Shown piece by piece: positions 16,908 through 25,140 of a DNA stretch of 64,000 nt. The position numbers and the translations under genes are program-made. Origin of the DNA: UBA5314 sp040217815 (lineage in GTDB: Bacteria > Bacillota > Syntrophomonadia > Syntrophomonadales > Syntrophomonadaceae); NCBI GenBank assembly GCA_040217815.1, contig JBEHWI010000003.1, forward strand, positions 1-64,000, written 5' to 3'. A model generated the notes under the pieces. That model worked only from the letters and a program-made list of their open reading frames with translations. It made no database searches and was not told the DNA's origin. How positions within the stretch are numbered: the stretch's first letter is position 1; each line of letters opens with the position of its first letter.

Positions 16908-16909
16908 AT

Positions 16910-17767
16910 TTAAAGTACCCCTTTCCTGGCTTTTAGCAAACGGTCCCGACCGGCCAGATCCTTGATGATCTCAACATGGGCAAAGCCCTCCATCATATCC
17001 CGGGCGGCATCTCCCTGGCCAGCTCCAATTTCCCATAGTATGTAGCCGTCCGGTTTCAGCAGTTCCACTGCCTGGGGCTTGAGATTACGGTATAGGCCGA
17101 GACCGTCCCCGGGAGCCAGCAGGGCCAGTTGTGGTTCAAAAAGCCTTATCTCATCGGGAAGAACAGCGTATTCTTCCATTGGGATATAAGGGAGGTTGGC
17201 CACAATGAGGTCAAAAGGCTGCTCCATTGCGAAAGGCTCCAACAGGCTGCCACAGCGAAAGTCAACTTTTGCTTCAAGGCGCCTGGCATTATTGCTGGCA
17301 ATAGACAGGGCAGCATCCGATATATCCCCGGCCCAGATTTGCGCTCGGGGGCAATAGTGGGACAAGCTCACCGCGATGGCTCCTGAGCCGGTGCCCACTT
17401 CGCAGATGAGCGGACTTTCATTAAGCTTTACCAGTTCCAGGGCGGTCTCAACCAGCAGCTCGGTTTCCGGCCGGGGAATCAAAACCTCAGGATCTAAGGC
17501 AAATTCCAGGGACATGAATTCTTTAACACCGGTTATATAAGCAATAGGCTCTCCGGCCAGACGCCTTTTAATATTTGTTTTATAAAGCTCCCGTTCCTCT
17601 TTGCCTACCGGTTGAGAATAGTGAACATATAAATAGACCCGGTCCACTTCAAGGACACGGGCCAGCAATACCTCAGCTTCTAAACGAGCTTGGGCTATAT
17701 TTTTTTTGATAAAATAGGCAGTTGTCCATTCCAGCAAGCTTTTAATAGTCCACTGAACCTGCCCCAC
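16910..17767 (-). CDS. prmC: Peptide chain release factor N5-glutamine methyltransferase
   Basis: Methylates the glutamine of the GGQ motif in release factors using SAM. The 285-residue protein has an N-terminal helical domain and a Rossmann methyltransferase domain with CEVGTGSGAIAVSL (SAM motif I). The catalytic tetrapeptide reads NLPY (in VANLPYIPMEEY) instead of the usual NPPY. Start GTG 17767 follows AGGTGG by 6 nt and lies directly after prfA, its substrate gene; this context fixes the function despite the variant motif. Confidence 0.93.
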   Translation of the reverse strand: MGQVQWTIKSLLEWTTAYFIKKNIAQARLEAEVLLARVLEVDRVYLYVHYSQPVGKEERELYKTNIKRRLAGEPIAYITGVKEFMSLEFALDPEVLIPRPETELLVETALELVKLNESPLICEVGTGSGAIAVSLSHYCPRAQIWAGDISDAALSIASNNARRLEAKVDFRCGSLLEPFAMEQPFDLIVANLPYIPMEEYAVLPDEIRLFEPQLALLAPGDGLGLYRNLKPQAVELLKPDGYILWEIGAGQGDAARDMMEGFAHVEIIKDLAGRDRLLKARKGVL

Positions 17768-17768
17768 G

Positions 17769-18836
17769 TCATTCCACCTGTCTCAAACGTTCAGCCTGAT
17801 CATTGCTGACCAGGGCGCTTATTATTTCCTGCAAATCTCCGTCCAGGATGTAGTCGAGTTTGTGCAGGGTGAGATTGATCCGGTGATCACTCACCCGCCC
17901 CTGGGGGAAATTATAGGTCCGGATGCGTTCGCTGCGATCGCCGCTACCCACCTGGCTTTTCCTGGTTCCAGCCATTTCCGCGTTGTGCTCGGCTTCCAGG
18001 ATTTCCTTCAAACGAGCCCGCAAAACGCGCAGGGCTTTGGCTTTATTCTTATGCTGCGACTTTTCGTCCTGGCAGATCACCACCATACCAGTAGGCAAAT
18101 GGGTTATTCGGACCGCTGACTGAGTGGTGTTTACGGACTGGCCCCCAGGGCCGCTGGAACAATAAACATCAATTTTTAAATCCAGGGGGTCAATATCAAC
18201 TTCCACTTCTTCAGCTTCGGGCAGCACCGCTACTGTAGCAGCCGAAGTATGAATCCTGCCTCCCGATTCAGTGGAGGGTATACGTTGAACCCGATGTACT
18301 CCGGATTCAAATTTCAGTTTACTGAATGCCCCGGTGCCATCAACTTCAAATATTATTTCTTTAACCCCGCCAATATCCGTGTAATGCACATCAATAACTT
18401 CGATCCGCCAGCCCTGCCGCTCGGCATAACGGCTGTACATGCGAAACAGATCGGCGGCAAATAGAGCAGCCTCTTCTCCTCCAGTACCCGCTCTAATTTC
18501 CATTATGACGCTCTTTTCGTCATTGGGATCCTTGGGCAGCAAGAGAATCTGCAACTCCTGCTCAACCTGAGCCTTTTGTTCCTGCAGACTTTCAATCTCT
18601 GCCTCCAGCATCTCCTGAAACTCGGCATCGTTTTCTTCCTGCAGCAGGCCTTTATTATCTTCCAGTTGCTGCAGCACGCTTTTGTAGGAGCGGTACTTGC
18701 CAACGATCTCCTCCAAGTCGGAGTGGGCTTTGGCCACCTTTTGAAAGCGGGACTGGTCCGACAAGACCTCCGGTTTGGTCATTAGATCGGTCAATTCATC
18801 ATATTTTTGTTCAATATGTTCCAGTTTGCTCAGCAA
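17769..18836 (-). CDS. prfA: Peptide chain release factor 1
   Basis: Recognises UAG and UAA stop codons and triggers peptide release. The 355-residue product has the codon-recognition tripeptide PST in RIPSTESGGRIHTS and the peptidyl-hydrolase motif SSGPGGQSVNTTQSAVRI. The start chosen is TTG 18836, 6 nt after GGAGGAG, giving MLSKLEHIEQKYDEL, which matches the normal RF1 N-terminus. A GTG at 18854 would place that ribosome site inside the coding region. It overlaps the end of the DUF1385 gene by 26 bp. Confidence 0.96.
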   Translation of the reverse strand: MLSKLEHIEQKYDELTDLMTKPEVLSDQSRFQKVAKAHSDLEEIVGKYRSYKSVLQQLEDNKGLLQEENDAEFQEMLEAEIESLQEQKAQVEQELQILLLPKDPNDEKSVIMEIRAGTGGEEAALFAADLFRMYSRYAERQGWRIEVIDVHYTDIGGVKEIIFEVDGTGAFSKLKFESGVHRVQRIPSTESGGRIHTSAATVAVLPEAEEVEVDIDPLDLKIDVYCSSGPGGQSVNTTQSAVRITHLPTGMVVICQDEKSQHKNKAKALRVLRARLKEILEAEHNAEMAGTRKSQVGSGDRSERIRTYNFPQGRVSDHRINLTLHKLDYILDGDLQEIISALVSNDQAERLRQVE

Positions 18837-19749
18837 GTCTTTCTCCTCCAGCACATTTATCGATGGGAACCACCGCCAACTGGGGTTGTTCTTCCAACAC
18901 TGCCTGTAGAGCAGTCAAGGCTACTTCCAATTGTGAATCATCCGGTTCCCGGGTGGTCAGCCTCTGCAGCCACAAGCCAGGCGCAGCCAAAACTCTGGCC
19001 CACAACCTGGTTTGATAGCGGGCGCTTAGTTTGATATACTCGTAGCCCAATCCCGCTACTAAGGGAAGCACCGCAATACGCGACCAGATTCGGTAAAAAA
19101 GCGTTCCCTTGCCCAGCAATACAAAGACCAGAATTGAAATTACCATCACGATCAGTAGAAAACTCGTTCCACAGCGGGGGTGCAGGGTGCTGTATTTTCT
19201 GGCATTTTCTACTGTAAGCTCTTCCCCAGCTTCATAAGTGGAAATGCTCTTGTGCTCCGCGCCATGATACATAAAGACCCTGGCGATATCGTTTATACGC
19301 GAGATGCCATAAACATAGAGCAGGAAAAATGCTAGCCTTATAATCCCTTCCACCAGGTTTTGAACAAATACTCCGCCTAAAAAGCGCTGCGTATAGTGCA
19401 CCAGGGCGGTTGGCAATACCACGAACATGATCATGGCCATGACAAAGGCAATTATCCCGGTAACCAGGATTTCCCCGGCGCTCAGCTGCTCCTCTTCTTC
19501 ATCCAAAGACATATTGGCTGATTTATTCAAGGCCCTCATTCCGACTACCAATGAATCGATCAAAACGTAGGTACCTCTGATAAACGGCCATTTTAACAAG
19601 GGAAAACGGGTGGCCAGTTCCTTGAGTGGTTCGGTTTCAACTTCTATGGTTCCATCCGGCTTGCGGACCGCCAGGGAGACGCTGTGGGGGCCGCGCATCA
19701 TGACTCCTTCGATAACCGCCATCCCACCATAAGTTGTCTTTTTGTCCAT
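18811..19749 (-). CDS. DUF1385 multi-pass membrane protein
   Basis: Conserved Firmicutes membrane protein of unknown function (DUF1385, YqhQ-like), commonly found beside prfA in Clostridia. The 312-residue product has the conserved start YGGMAVIEGVMMRGPHSVSLAVRKPDG, a segment FMYHGAEHKSISTYEAGEEL and HPRCGTSFLLIVMV, with about four membrane helices. The His/Glu/Cys-containing loop could bind metal, but this is inference. The start is ATG 19749, 5 nt after GGGAGGG; a GTG/ATG at 19785 is longer without ribosome-site support. Confidence 0.88.
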   Translation of the reverse strand: MDKKTTYGGMAVIEGVMMRGPHSVSLAVRKPDGTIEVETEPLKELATRFPLLKWPFIRGTYVLIDSLVVGMRALNKSANMSLDEEEEQLSAGEILVTGIIAFVMAMIMFVVLPTALVHYTQRFLGGVFVQNLVEGIIRLAFFLLYVYGISRINDIARVFMYHGAEHKSISTYEAGEELTVENARKYSTLHPRCGTSFLLIVMVISILVFVLLGKGTLFYRIWSRIAVLPLVAGLGYEYIKLSARYQTRLWARVLAAPGLWLQRLTTREPDDSQLEVALTALQAVLEEQPQLAVVPIDKCAGGERLAEQTGTY

Positions 19750-19796
19750 TTCCGCCCTCCCCGTCTGTAATACCAGACCGGCCACTAAATATCCGT

Positions 19797-19828
19797 TAAA
19801 AGAAAAAAAGCAGAGACACCGCCCTGCT
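19797..19828 (-). terminator. Intrinsic terminator after rpmE
   Basis: On the minus strand a 7-bp stem (AGCAGGG paired with CTCTGCT, one G-U pair, 6-base loop) is followed by TTTTTTTCTTTT. It separates the rpmE unit from the DUF1385-prfA-prmC-ywlC unit. Confidence 0.65.
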
Positions 19829-19834
19829 CCTTAT

Positions 19835-20038
19835 CTACTGCAAACCGTACTTTTTCTTAAACCTGTCAACTCTTCCGGTGGTGTCCACTATCCGGCTCTT
19901 GTTACCGGTGTAGAACGGGTGGCATTTGGCGCAAATTTCTACCCTGAGGTTCTCCTTGGTAGATCCTACTTGAAACTCATTACCACATGCGCAACGGGCT
20001 GTAGCGGTAAAGAATTGGGGATGTATCTTTTCCTTCAT
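19835..20038 (-). CDS. rpmE: 50S ribosomal protein L31, zinc-binding form
   Basis: Large-subunit protein at the central protuberance. The 67-residue product has the zinc cysteines CACG (Cys16, Cys18) and CAKC (Cys37, Cys40), so it is the C+ form that can serve as a zinc store. It ends with the usual SRIVDTTGRVDRFKKKYGL. It has its own promoter (20091-20119) and terminator. It lies near rho and prfA, as in B. subtilis. Confidence 0.97.
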   Translation of the reverse strand: MKEKIHPQFFTATARCACGNEFQVGSTKENLRVEICAKCHPFYTGNKSRIVDTTGRVDRFKKKYGLQ

Positions 20039-20090
20039 TTTTTCACCTCGCCTCGGGTTCTTAAGTAAGATTTTTTAAACCGCAAATCAG

Positions 20091-20119
20091 ATTATAACAA
20101 GAAAGACGTCAATTGACAA
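20091..20119 (-). promoter_or_regulatory. rpmE: Sigma-A promoter of rpmE
   Basis: Minus strand: TTGTCA (20114-20119), 17-bp spacer, TATAAT (20091-20096). The match to the housekeeping consensus is strong. The start codon of rpmE is about 45 nt downstream of the expected transcription start. Confidence 0.8.
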
Positions 20120-20148
20120 GAAAAGCTCAGTATTTTTTGCTGCTCCGG

Positions 20149-21171
20149 TCAATCGGTCTGCTCACCGTCGTGCTCCGGAAGCATCTCTTCATCCACTTCA
20201 CCTTCATAGCGGTAGCGCAGTTTATAATAATGCTGGTCAAACATATTGTCATAAGGTGTAAAGTCATCGGGATTATCCTGGTCATCCTTGATTTTATTCC
20301 AGAATACATGCATTTTGGCATCAAGATTGTCCATCATGTGCAAAAGGAAAGCTTCCGGGTAGAGGGGCTTAACCGGCGAACCAAATTCCAGCAGGCCATG
20401 ATGGCTTAAAATCATGTGTTTTAGCATGAGCTCCAACTGCTCGGGAAAAGGTTCCCCTTCACTGCGGAGTTGTTTTATATGGTAGGCCAGCATTTCACTG
20501 CCTATGTAAATGTGCCCCAGCATACGCCCTGCGGCTGTGTATTCGGCTGCCGCTTTGAACTTGAGTTCTTCCACTTTACCCATGTCATGTAGAAGGGCGC
20601 CAGCCACTACCAGGTCCTGGTTGAGTTCGGGATAAAGCGTCGAGGTCTGGCGGCACAGGCTGGCTACTGACACGGTATGCTCCATAAGTCCCCCGGCATA
20701 CTGGTGGTGAATCCGACGCGCGGCCGGGGCCCGATAAAACTCCTCCAGGAAGGAATCGGAAAAGATTCTCGTAATCAGCTTCTTTAAATAGGGATCACTC
20801 AGGAAATCAATCAGATCTTGAAACTGCTGTTTTAAACGTTCCAACCCGGCGGCCGCCTTCTGGTAGGGAAGTGGGTCCTCGTCCAGGCTCTTCAAACGGC
20901 GCGCGGTAATCTGCAGGCGCCCGTTATAGATGCTGGTGTCCCCCAGCACCCCTACCACCTTGCCTATTTCCAATACGCCCGCAATCGCACAGTTGTCCCA
21001 GGCCACGGCGTCGATCTCGCCGTAAAGGTCGCCCAGGCGCAGGTTGATAACCGCCTTTCCATCCCTGGTGCGGCGTTCAACCTTGTCCAGAATCAGGTAT
21101 TTACCCCATATCTGCTTTCCGGAAGGAATCATTTTTAATTCTCTGACCGAAAACGGCCCCTTTTTATCCAT
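20149..21171 (-). CDS. YhaM-type 3'-5' exoribonuclease (OB-fold plus HD domain)
   Basis: Predicted nuclease of the YhaM family. An N-terminal OB-fold (about residues 12-95, ILDKVERRTRDGKAVINLRL) precedes an HD phosphohydrolase domain with HHQYAGGLMEHTVSVASLC and LLHDMGKVEEL, the metal-binding His and His-Asp residues. The length of 340 residues is near that of B. subtilis YhaM. The start chosen is ATG 21171, 8 nt after GGGGAG; a longer frame from 21288 would overlap the radical SAM gene. It is probably cotranscribed with that gene, 34 bp upstream. The C-terminus is acidic. Confidence 0.85.
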   Translation of the reverse strand: MDKKGPFSVRELKMIPSGKQIWGKYLILDKVERRTRDGKAVINLRLGDLYGEIDAVAWDNCAIAGVLEIGKVVGVLGDTSIYNGRLQITARRLKSLDEDPLPYQKAAAGLERLKQQFQDLIDFLSDPYLKKLITRIFSDSFLEEFYRAPAARRIHHQYAGGLMEHTVSVASLCRQTSTLYPELNQDLVVAGALLHDMGKVEELKFKAAAEYTAAGRMLGHIYIGSEMLAYHIKQLRSEGEPFPEQLELMLKHMILSHHGLLEFGSPVKPLYPEAFLLHMMDNLDAKMHVFWNKIKDDQDNPDDFTPYDNMFDQHYYKLRYRYEGEVDEEMLPEHDGEQTD

Positions 21172-21205
21172 ATATAAATCTCCCCTATTGTTCAAACCGC
21201 TTGGC

Positions 21206-22465
21206 TTATAAGGCCTTGGGATGAAGATGGTTATAGGAACCGAGGCACAACCCCGGAAAGGTATTCTGCAAGTGGTACAAGAAATCAACTATCCCTATCC
21301 CCGGTTCATCGGAAGGAAACTCTCTCATTAAGCGATCCGGATCAATATTTAAATTGCGTATCTGAACCATATCCACACTCGTTTTGTGAATAAAGTTCTG
21401 TAGAGCTTCAACCTGAAACGGACGGTCGGTGAATCCTGGAAAAGTAAGCAGATTTATAGATACATATACTCCATTGTCCCTGGCGCAGGCGATTGAGTCA
21501 GCAACTTCCTTGAGGCCAAACCCTTCCGGGCGATGATATTTCAAGTAGTCTTCATTATTGGCGGAAAACATGGTAACCCGGAGGTTCTGCAAGCCCACCT
21601 CACATAACTGGCGTATGCCTTTTGTATATCCGGCATTGCTGTTCATATTAATGGTTCCCCGCTCTGTGTTCTGGCGCACAGCCCGAATAGACCTGGCTAT
21701 ATTTTCAGCATTCAATGCAGGTTCTCCTTCACAGCCCTGGCCAAAACTTACCATGGCCCGGGGTGCTTTTTCCAGGTGCAAGGTACAGACCTGGCTTATC
21801 TCCTGCCAATCCGCCACAAAGTCGAGGCGGTTTTGCGGAGACTGGGCTTGTCCATGTTTTCGGGAAATACAGCCCAGGCAGCGGGCGTTGCATTTGGGCA
21901 TGGAAGGAACCCCTCCCTCCCAGCGCTGGTAAAAAATATTTTGGGCCGTAAAGCAACTGTAATCCAGTGCACAGTGAGCAAGCTGGCGGTAGATCCGGTT
22001 GTCCGGAAAGCGCTTGAGGGTTGCTTTAACGCGATGGGCCAAGCCTGAAGTATTGTAATGGACGGGATGCCAGGTTCGATACTCATCACTCTGTACGGCT
22101 GCCACAAAGGTTTCCTCCCCCTTAAATCCCACCGCGGCATAGCCAAAGAGCGGCAGCTCACTGGCCCCCGGCCCCGGTACGGCGGCTGGCAGCAGGGTCC
22201 TGGTGAAGCCCTGCGGCAAGAGTGCAGCCACTGGCCATACCTTTTCATCTTTATAGGGGTTTTTCTGAACAGCCCGCGGGATCCCATCCTTAGAACAGCC
22301 AACCGCCAGGTATCCAGGCATACTCACCAGGGTGCTGCCCTTGGGCAGGGGAATCATCTCTCCCTGACCGGGTTCCAGCCACTGGCCGCCGCTGCGCCCC
22401 AGCATGGCATATTTGGGGTGGGAGTAGATCTCCCCTTTTTCATTCACAAATAGAGTTCCGAACAT
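21206..22465 (-). CDS. Radical SAM protein of unknown function
   Basis: The 419-residue protein has a radical SAM core beginning at the cluster motif KCNARCLGCIS (CxxxCxxC, about residue 193), with FGQGCEGEPAL and TINMNSNAGYTKGIRQL typical of SAM binding. The first 190 residues are a separate domain (GTLFVNEKGEIYSHPKYAML) that was not recognised; it resembles a beta-rich recognition domain. The C-terminus lacks an obvious extra cluster. ATG 22465 follows GGAG. It lies just upstream of the YhaM-type gene, and a link to RNA is possible but unproven. Confidence 0.82.
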   Translation of the reverse strand: MFGTLFVNEKGEIYSHPKYAMLGRSGGQWLEPGQGEMIPLPKGSTLVSMPGYLAVGCSKDGIPRAVQKNPYKDEKVWPVAALLPQGFTRTLLPAAVPGPGASELPLFGYAAVGFKGEETFVAAVQSDEYRTWHPVHYNTSGLAHRVKATLKRFPDNRIYRQLAHCALDYSCFTAQNIFYQRWEGGVPSMPKCNARCLGCISRKHGQAQSPQNRLDFVADWQEISQVCTLHLEKAPRAMVSFGQGCEGEPALNAENIARSIRAVRQNTERGTINMNSNAGYTKGIRQLCEVGLQNLRVTMFSANNEDYLKYHRPEGFGLKEVADSIACARDNGVYVSINLLTFPGFTDRPFQVEALQNFIHKTSVDMVQIRNLNIDPDRLMREFPSDEPGIGIVDFLYHLQNTFPGLCLGSYNHLHPKAL

Positions 22466-22736
22466 CTTTTATCTCCGGTTTTACTGTATTAGCATAGGTG
22501 TTAAGGTATGGAGGTAGACACCTTTGCCACTAATTTTGCACTCCCCATATACTATCATAAGCCTGAAAAAAATACTTGTTGTTATACTACCACGTGTGCC
22601 TATATTCTTCCTCTTTCCCTGATTAATAAGCCATTAACACTTATATTGGCGATAAACAACCTTGATAAAGACTCTCCTAATAAGAGAACCCGGTGGTACA
22701 CTACCACCGGGTTTATCTAATTTGCTGCCAAGCCCA
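22466..22736. other. 271-bp intergenic region between two minus-strand genes
   Basis: Contains the hairpin at 22687-22713 that ends the M23 peptidase transcript, and an A+T-rich stretch that must hold the promoter of the radical SAM-yhaM unit. No promoter with both boxes and correct spacing stood out, and no repeat was seen. Confidence 0.6.
22680..22713 (-). terminator. Hairpin terminator of the M23 peptidase gene
   Basis: A perfect 12-bp inverted repeat (AACCCGGTGGTA and complement) with a 3-base loop starts about 24 bp after the stop codon. The minus-strand tail CTCTTATT is T-rich but short, so efficiency is uncertain. Confidence 0.65.
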
Positions 22737-23588
22737 TTATCTCAGTACATTAACCGGGTTGACATACTTGCGTCCTTTTTTAACTTCAAAGTGGAGGTGG
22801 GGGCCGGTGGAATTTCCGGTTGTACCAATCTTACCTATTGCTTCTCCACGCTTCACCCTTTGGCCGGTAGAAACCCCTATTGAACTTAAATGAGCATACA
22901 GGGTTTCACTGCCGTCAGAATGTTCAATAACAATCATTTTTCCATATACACCATTATATCCGGTATACGCCACCACACCTGCTGCTGCCGCCTGAATTGA
23001 ATCTCCATACCGGGCGGATATGTCAGTTCCATGATGGAAACCGGAGCTTCGCCATCCGTACGACGATGTAATCGCACCCCGGATAGGCCAGGTGAAGAAA
23101 GCCGTGCTCGCAGTCCCGCGGCTGGGAGTGGTGTAGACGGAGCTTGTCTTCCGGGCGCTATCCGGCAGGGTAAGGTTCATCCCTATCTTTAAATTCTCGG
23201 CATTAACCCCTTGATTTAAACTGCAGAGTTGCTCCAGGCTGACGTTGTACTTGCGGGCGATGTCCCAGAGCGTTTCACCTTTTTTTACTGCATGAATCCG
23301 GTTCATATTGCCCGGTATCTGCAGTTTTTGTCCTATTGATAAAACGCTTTGTTCATCAAGTCCATTGACCGCTTTAACGCTTTCCAGATCAGTTTGATAC
23401 TTCTGGCAGATATCCCACAGGGTGTCACCCGGCTCCACAGAATGATAGAGCGCCTGGGCTCCGGCTGTATTTGCCATGGCCTCATTTGAGGGTATGAAAT
23501 TCCCCTCGTCCATGGCGGCTGTTGCATTGGCAGGATTGAGCATAAGGAGGAGAGCCAGCACTGGTGCGGCTATCCACTTGCTGTTCAA
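22737..23588 (-). CDS. Secreted LysM/M23 metallopeptidase
   Basis: Cell-wall hydrolase. The 283-residue product has a signal peptide (about residues 1-25) and two LysM domains (about 49-91, YHSVEPGDTLWDICQKY; and 98-141, IHAVKKGETLWDIARKY). The C-terminal M23 endopeptidase domain has the zinc ligands in FHHGTDIS and PHLHFEV, so it should be active. The start is TTG 23588, 7 nt after GAGGTG. The gene has its own strong promoter and an unusually long structured leader, which suggests regulation at the RNA level. The design resembles spore- or division-associated lytic enzymes; the exact stage is unknown. Confidence 0.9.
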   Translation of the reverse strand: MNSKWIAAPVLALLLMLNPANATAAMDEGNFIPSNEAMANTAGAQALYHSVEPGDTLWDICQKYQTDLESVKAVNGLDEQSVLSIGQKLQIPGNMNRIHAVKKGETLWDIARKYNVSLEQLCSLNQGVNAENLKIGMNLTLPDSARKTSSVYTTPSRGTASTAFFTWPIRGAITSSYGWRSSGFHHGTDISARYGDSIQAAAAGVVAYTGYNGVYGKMIVIEHSDGSETLYAHLSSIGVSTGQRVKRGEAIGKIGTTGNSTGPHLHFEVKKGRKYVNPVNVLR

Positions 23589-23771
23589 GTTTGTTCACCT
23601 CGTTTCTAAAGAGACCCATAACCACAAACCTCATCCAGGCGGATAATATCCCTCACACTCAACCGCCTGGCCTTAAGGCCTTTTTTAACAAAAACAGGGC
23701 CTGCTGCCCTATATATTTGACAATATCAACATCACTTATTCATAAACGACTATGATTATAGCCTTTTTTGG
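23589..23771 (-). promoter_or_regulatory. Long structured 5' leader of the M23 peptidase gene
   Basis: About 175 nt separate the promoter from the start codon. The minus-strand leader contains AGGGC/GCCCT followed by TGTTTTTGTT (terminator-like, near 23684-23711), then the palindrome GGCCTTAAGGCC (23669-23680), then an 8-bp perfect stem CCAGGCGG/CCGCCTGG (23635-23670) before the ribosome site. The layout resembles an attenuator or riboswitch, but no known class was recognised. Confidence 0.45.
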
Positions 23772-23800
23772 ATAATACTGGAAAACAAAAACGTTGTCAA
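23772..23800 (-). promoter_or_regulatory. Sigma-A promoter of the M23 peptidase gene
   Basis: Minus strand: consensus TTGACA (23795-23800), 17-bp spacer, TATTAT (23772-23777). It overlaps the T-rich end of the rho terminator. Confidence 0.8.
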
Positions 23801-23801
23801 G

Positions 23802-23832
23802 ACAAAAAGATAAGGGCATTCCTGCCCCTATC
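23802..23832 (-). terminator. Intrinsic terminator of rho
   Basis: Minus strand: a 10-bp stem (GATAGGGGCA with TGCCCTTATC, one G-U pair), 4-base loop, then TTTTTGTC. It lies 25 bp after the rho stop. Confidence 0.75.
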
Positions 23833-23856
23833 CTTAAACCTGTTTTATTCTTTGTA

Positions 23857-25140
23857 TTAATAAGAGTTTCTGGCGTAATCAGACTTTCCGAAAACCAGCG
23901 GAGCTGCCCGCAACAGATCTTTGTTGGACTTGGTCTTTTTCATGGTATCTTTCATAATCTGCATAGTTTCAGCAGGATTGTTGTCGCTGAACATGTTGCG
24001 CAGATTCCACACCAATTCCATTTCTTCCGGAGAAAGCAGCAACTCCTCTTTGCGGGTTCCGGAGCGCTTCACATCAATCGCCGGGAATATGCGGCGTTCA
24101 GCCAACCGCCGGTCCAGAACCAGTTCCATATTGCCGCGGCCTTTGAATTCTTCGAAGATAACTTCATCCATGCGGGAGCCAGTTTCAACCAGGGCGGTGG
24201 CAATTATAGTGAGGCTGCCACCTTCTTCTATGTTTCGGGCAGCACCGAAAAAACGTTTAGGCTTATCCAGCGAGGCCGGATCAATTCCTCCCGATAAGGT
24301 ACGGCCGCTGGGTGGTACTACCAAATTATGAGCCCGGGCCATCCTGGTTATACTGTCCATGAGGATGACCACATCTTTCTTATGTTCGACCAATCTCTTG
24401 GCACGTTCCAAAACCATATCACTTACCTTAACATGGTTTTCCGGGGGTTCATCAAAGGTAGAAGCAACTACTTCGGCTTTGGTGGAACGCTGCATGTCTG
24501 TTACTTCTTCAGGCCTTTCATCAACCAGAAGAATAATCAATTCAATTTCAGGGTGGTTTGCGCTGATGCCCTGAGCAATTTTCTGTAATAATATGGTCTT
24601 TCCAGCTTTCGGAGGCGATACGATTAGTCCGCGCTGACCTTTTCCTATCGGGGCAATGAGATCAATGATCCTGGTAGGCAGTTCCTGGGAGTCGGTCTCC
24701 AGCGTTATCCGCTGGGTTGGATAGAGGGGGGTCAGGGCGTCAAAGTGGATCCTCTTTACCGATTCTTCTGGTGGAAAGCCATTGACCCCCTCAACCTTTA
24801 AAAGAGCAAAAAAGCGCTCATTGTCCTTGGGGGAACGTACCTGCCCGCCCACTTTGTCGCCGGTCTTCAATTCGAATTTTCTTATCTGGGATGGAGATAC
24901 GTAGATATCATCCTGACTGGGCAGGTAGCCAAAGGGTCTTAAAAAGCCATAGCCGTCCGGCATAATTTCGAGAACCCCTTGAGCCTGCAGCAATTCATCG
25001 GCGTGGGTCAGGGCCTTGGTAATCTCAAATATCAGTTCCTTTTTTCGGAGCTTGGAGTAACCGGTGAGATTGACATCCCGGGCTATTTGATAAAGCTCCA
25101 GAATGGTCCGGTTCTCCAGATCGGAGATCGAGATGTTCAG
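23857..25140 (-). CDS. rho: Transcription termination factor Rho, probable CTG start
   Basis: RNA-dependent hexameric ATPase that ends transcription. The core has the RNA-binding cold-shock domain (GVLEIMPDGYGFLRP), Walker A SPPKAGKTILLQKI and VILMDSITRMARAHN. The first ATG, GTG or TTG in frame is TTG 24993, which would delete the conserved N-terminal helical domain. The frame upstream, from CTG 25140, encodes exactly that domain (NISISDLENRTILELY, GYSKLRKKELIFEITKA). This gives 427 residues, the normal length. GGGAGG lies 7-8 nt before this CTG, and an in-frame TAA closes the frame six codons upstream. A CTG (or adjacent ATT) initiation is therefore inferred. Confidence 0.93.
   Translation of the reverse strand: MNISISDLENRTILELYQIARDVNLTGYSKLRKKELIFEITKALTHADELLQAQGVLEIMPDGYGFLRPFGYLPSQDDIYVSPSQIRKFELKTGDKVGGQVRSPKDNERFFALLKVEGVNGFPPEESVKRIHFDALTPLYPTQRITLETDSQELPTRIIDLIAPIGKGQRGLIVSPPKAGKTILLQKIAQGISANHPEIELIILLVDERPEEVTDMQRSTKAEVVASTFDEPPENHVKVSDMVLERAKRLVEHKKDVVILMDSITRMARAHNLVVPPSGRTLSGGIDPASLDKPKRFFGAARNIEEGGSLTIIATALVETGSRMDEVIFEEFKGRGNMELVLDRRLAERRIFPAIDVKRSGTRKEELLLSPEEMELVWNLRNMFSDNNPAETMQIMKDTMKKTKSNKDLLRAAPLVFGKSDYARNSY

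Noticed and set aside
23589..23771. Cyclic di-AMP (ydaO-type) riboswitch in the M23 peptidase leader
   Set aside because: Expected from the gene type, but the conserved blocks of that class could not be found by eye. Kept only as an unclassified structured leader.
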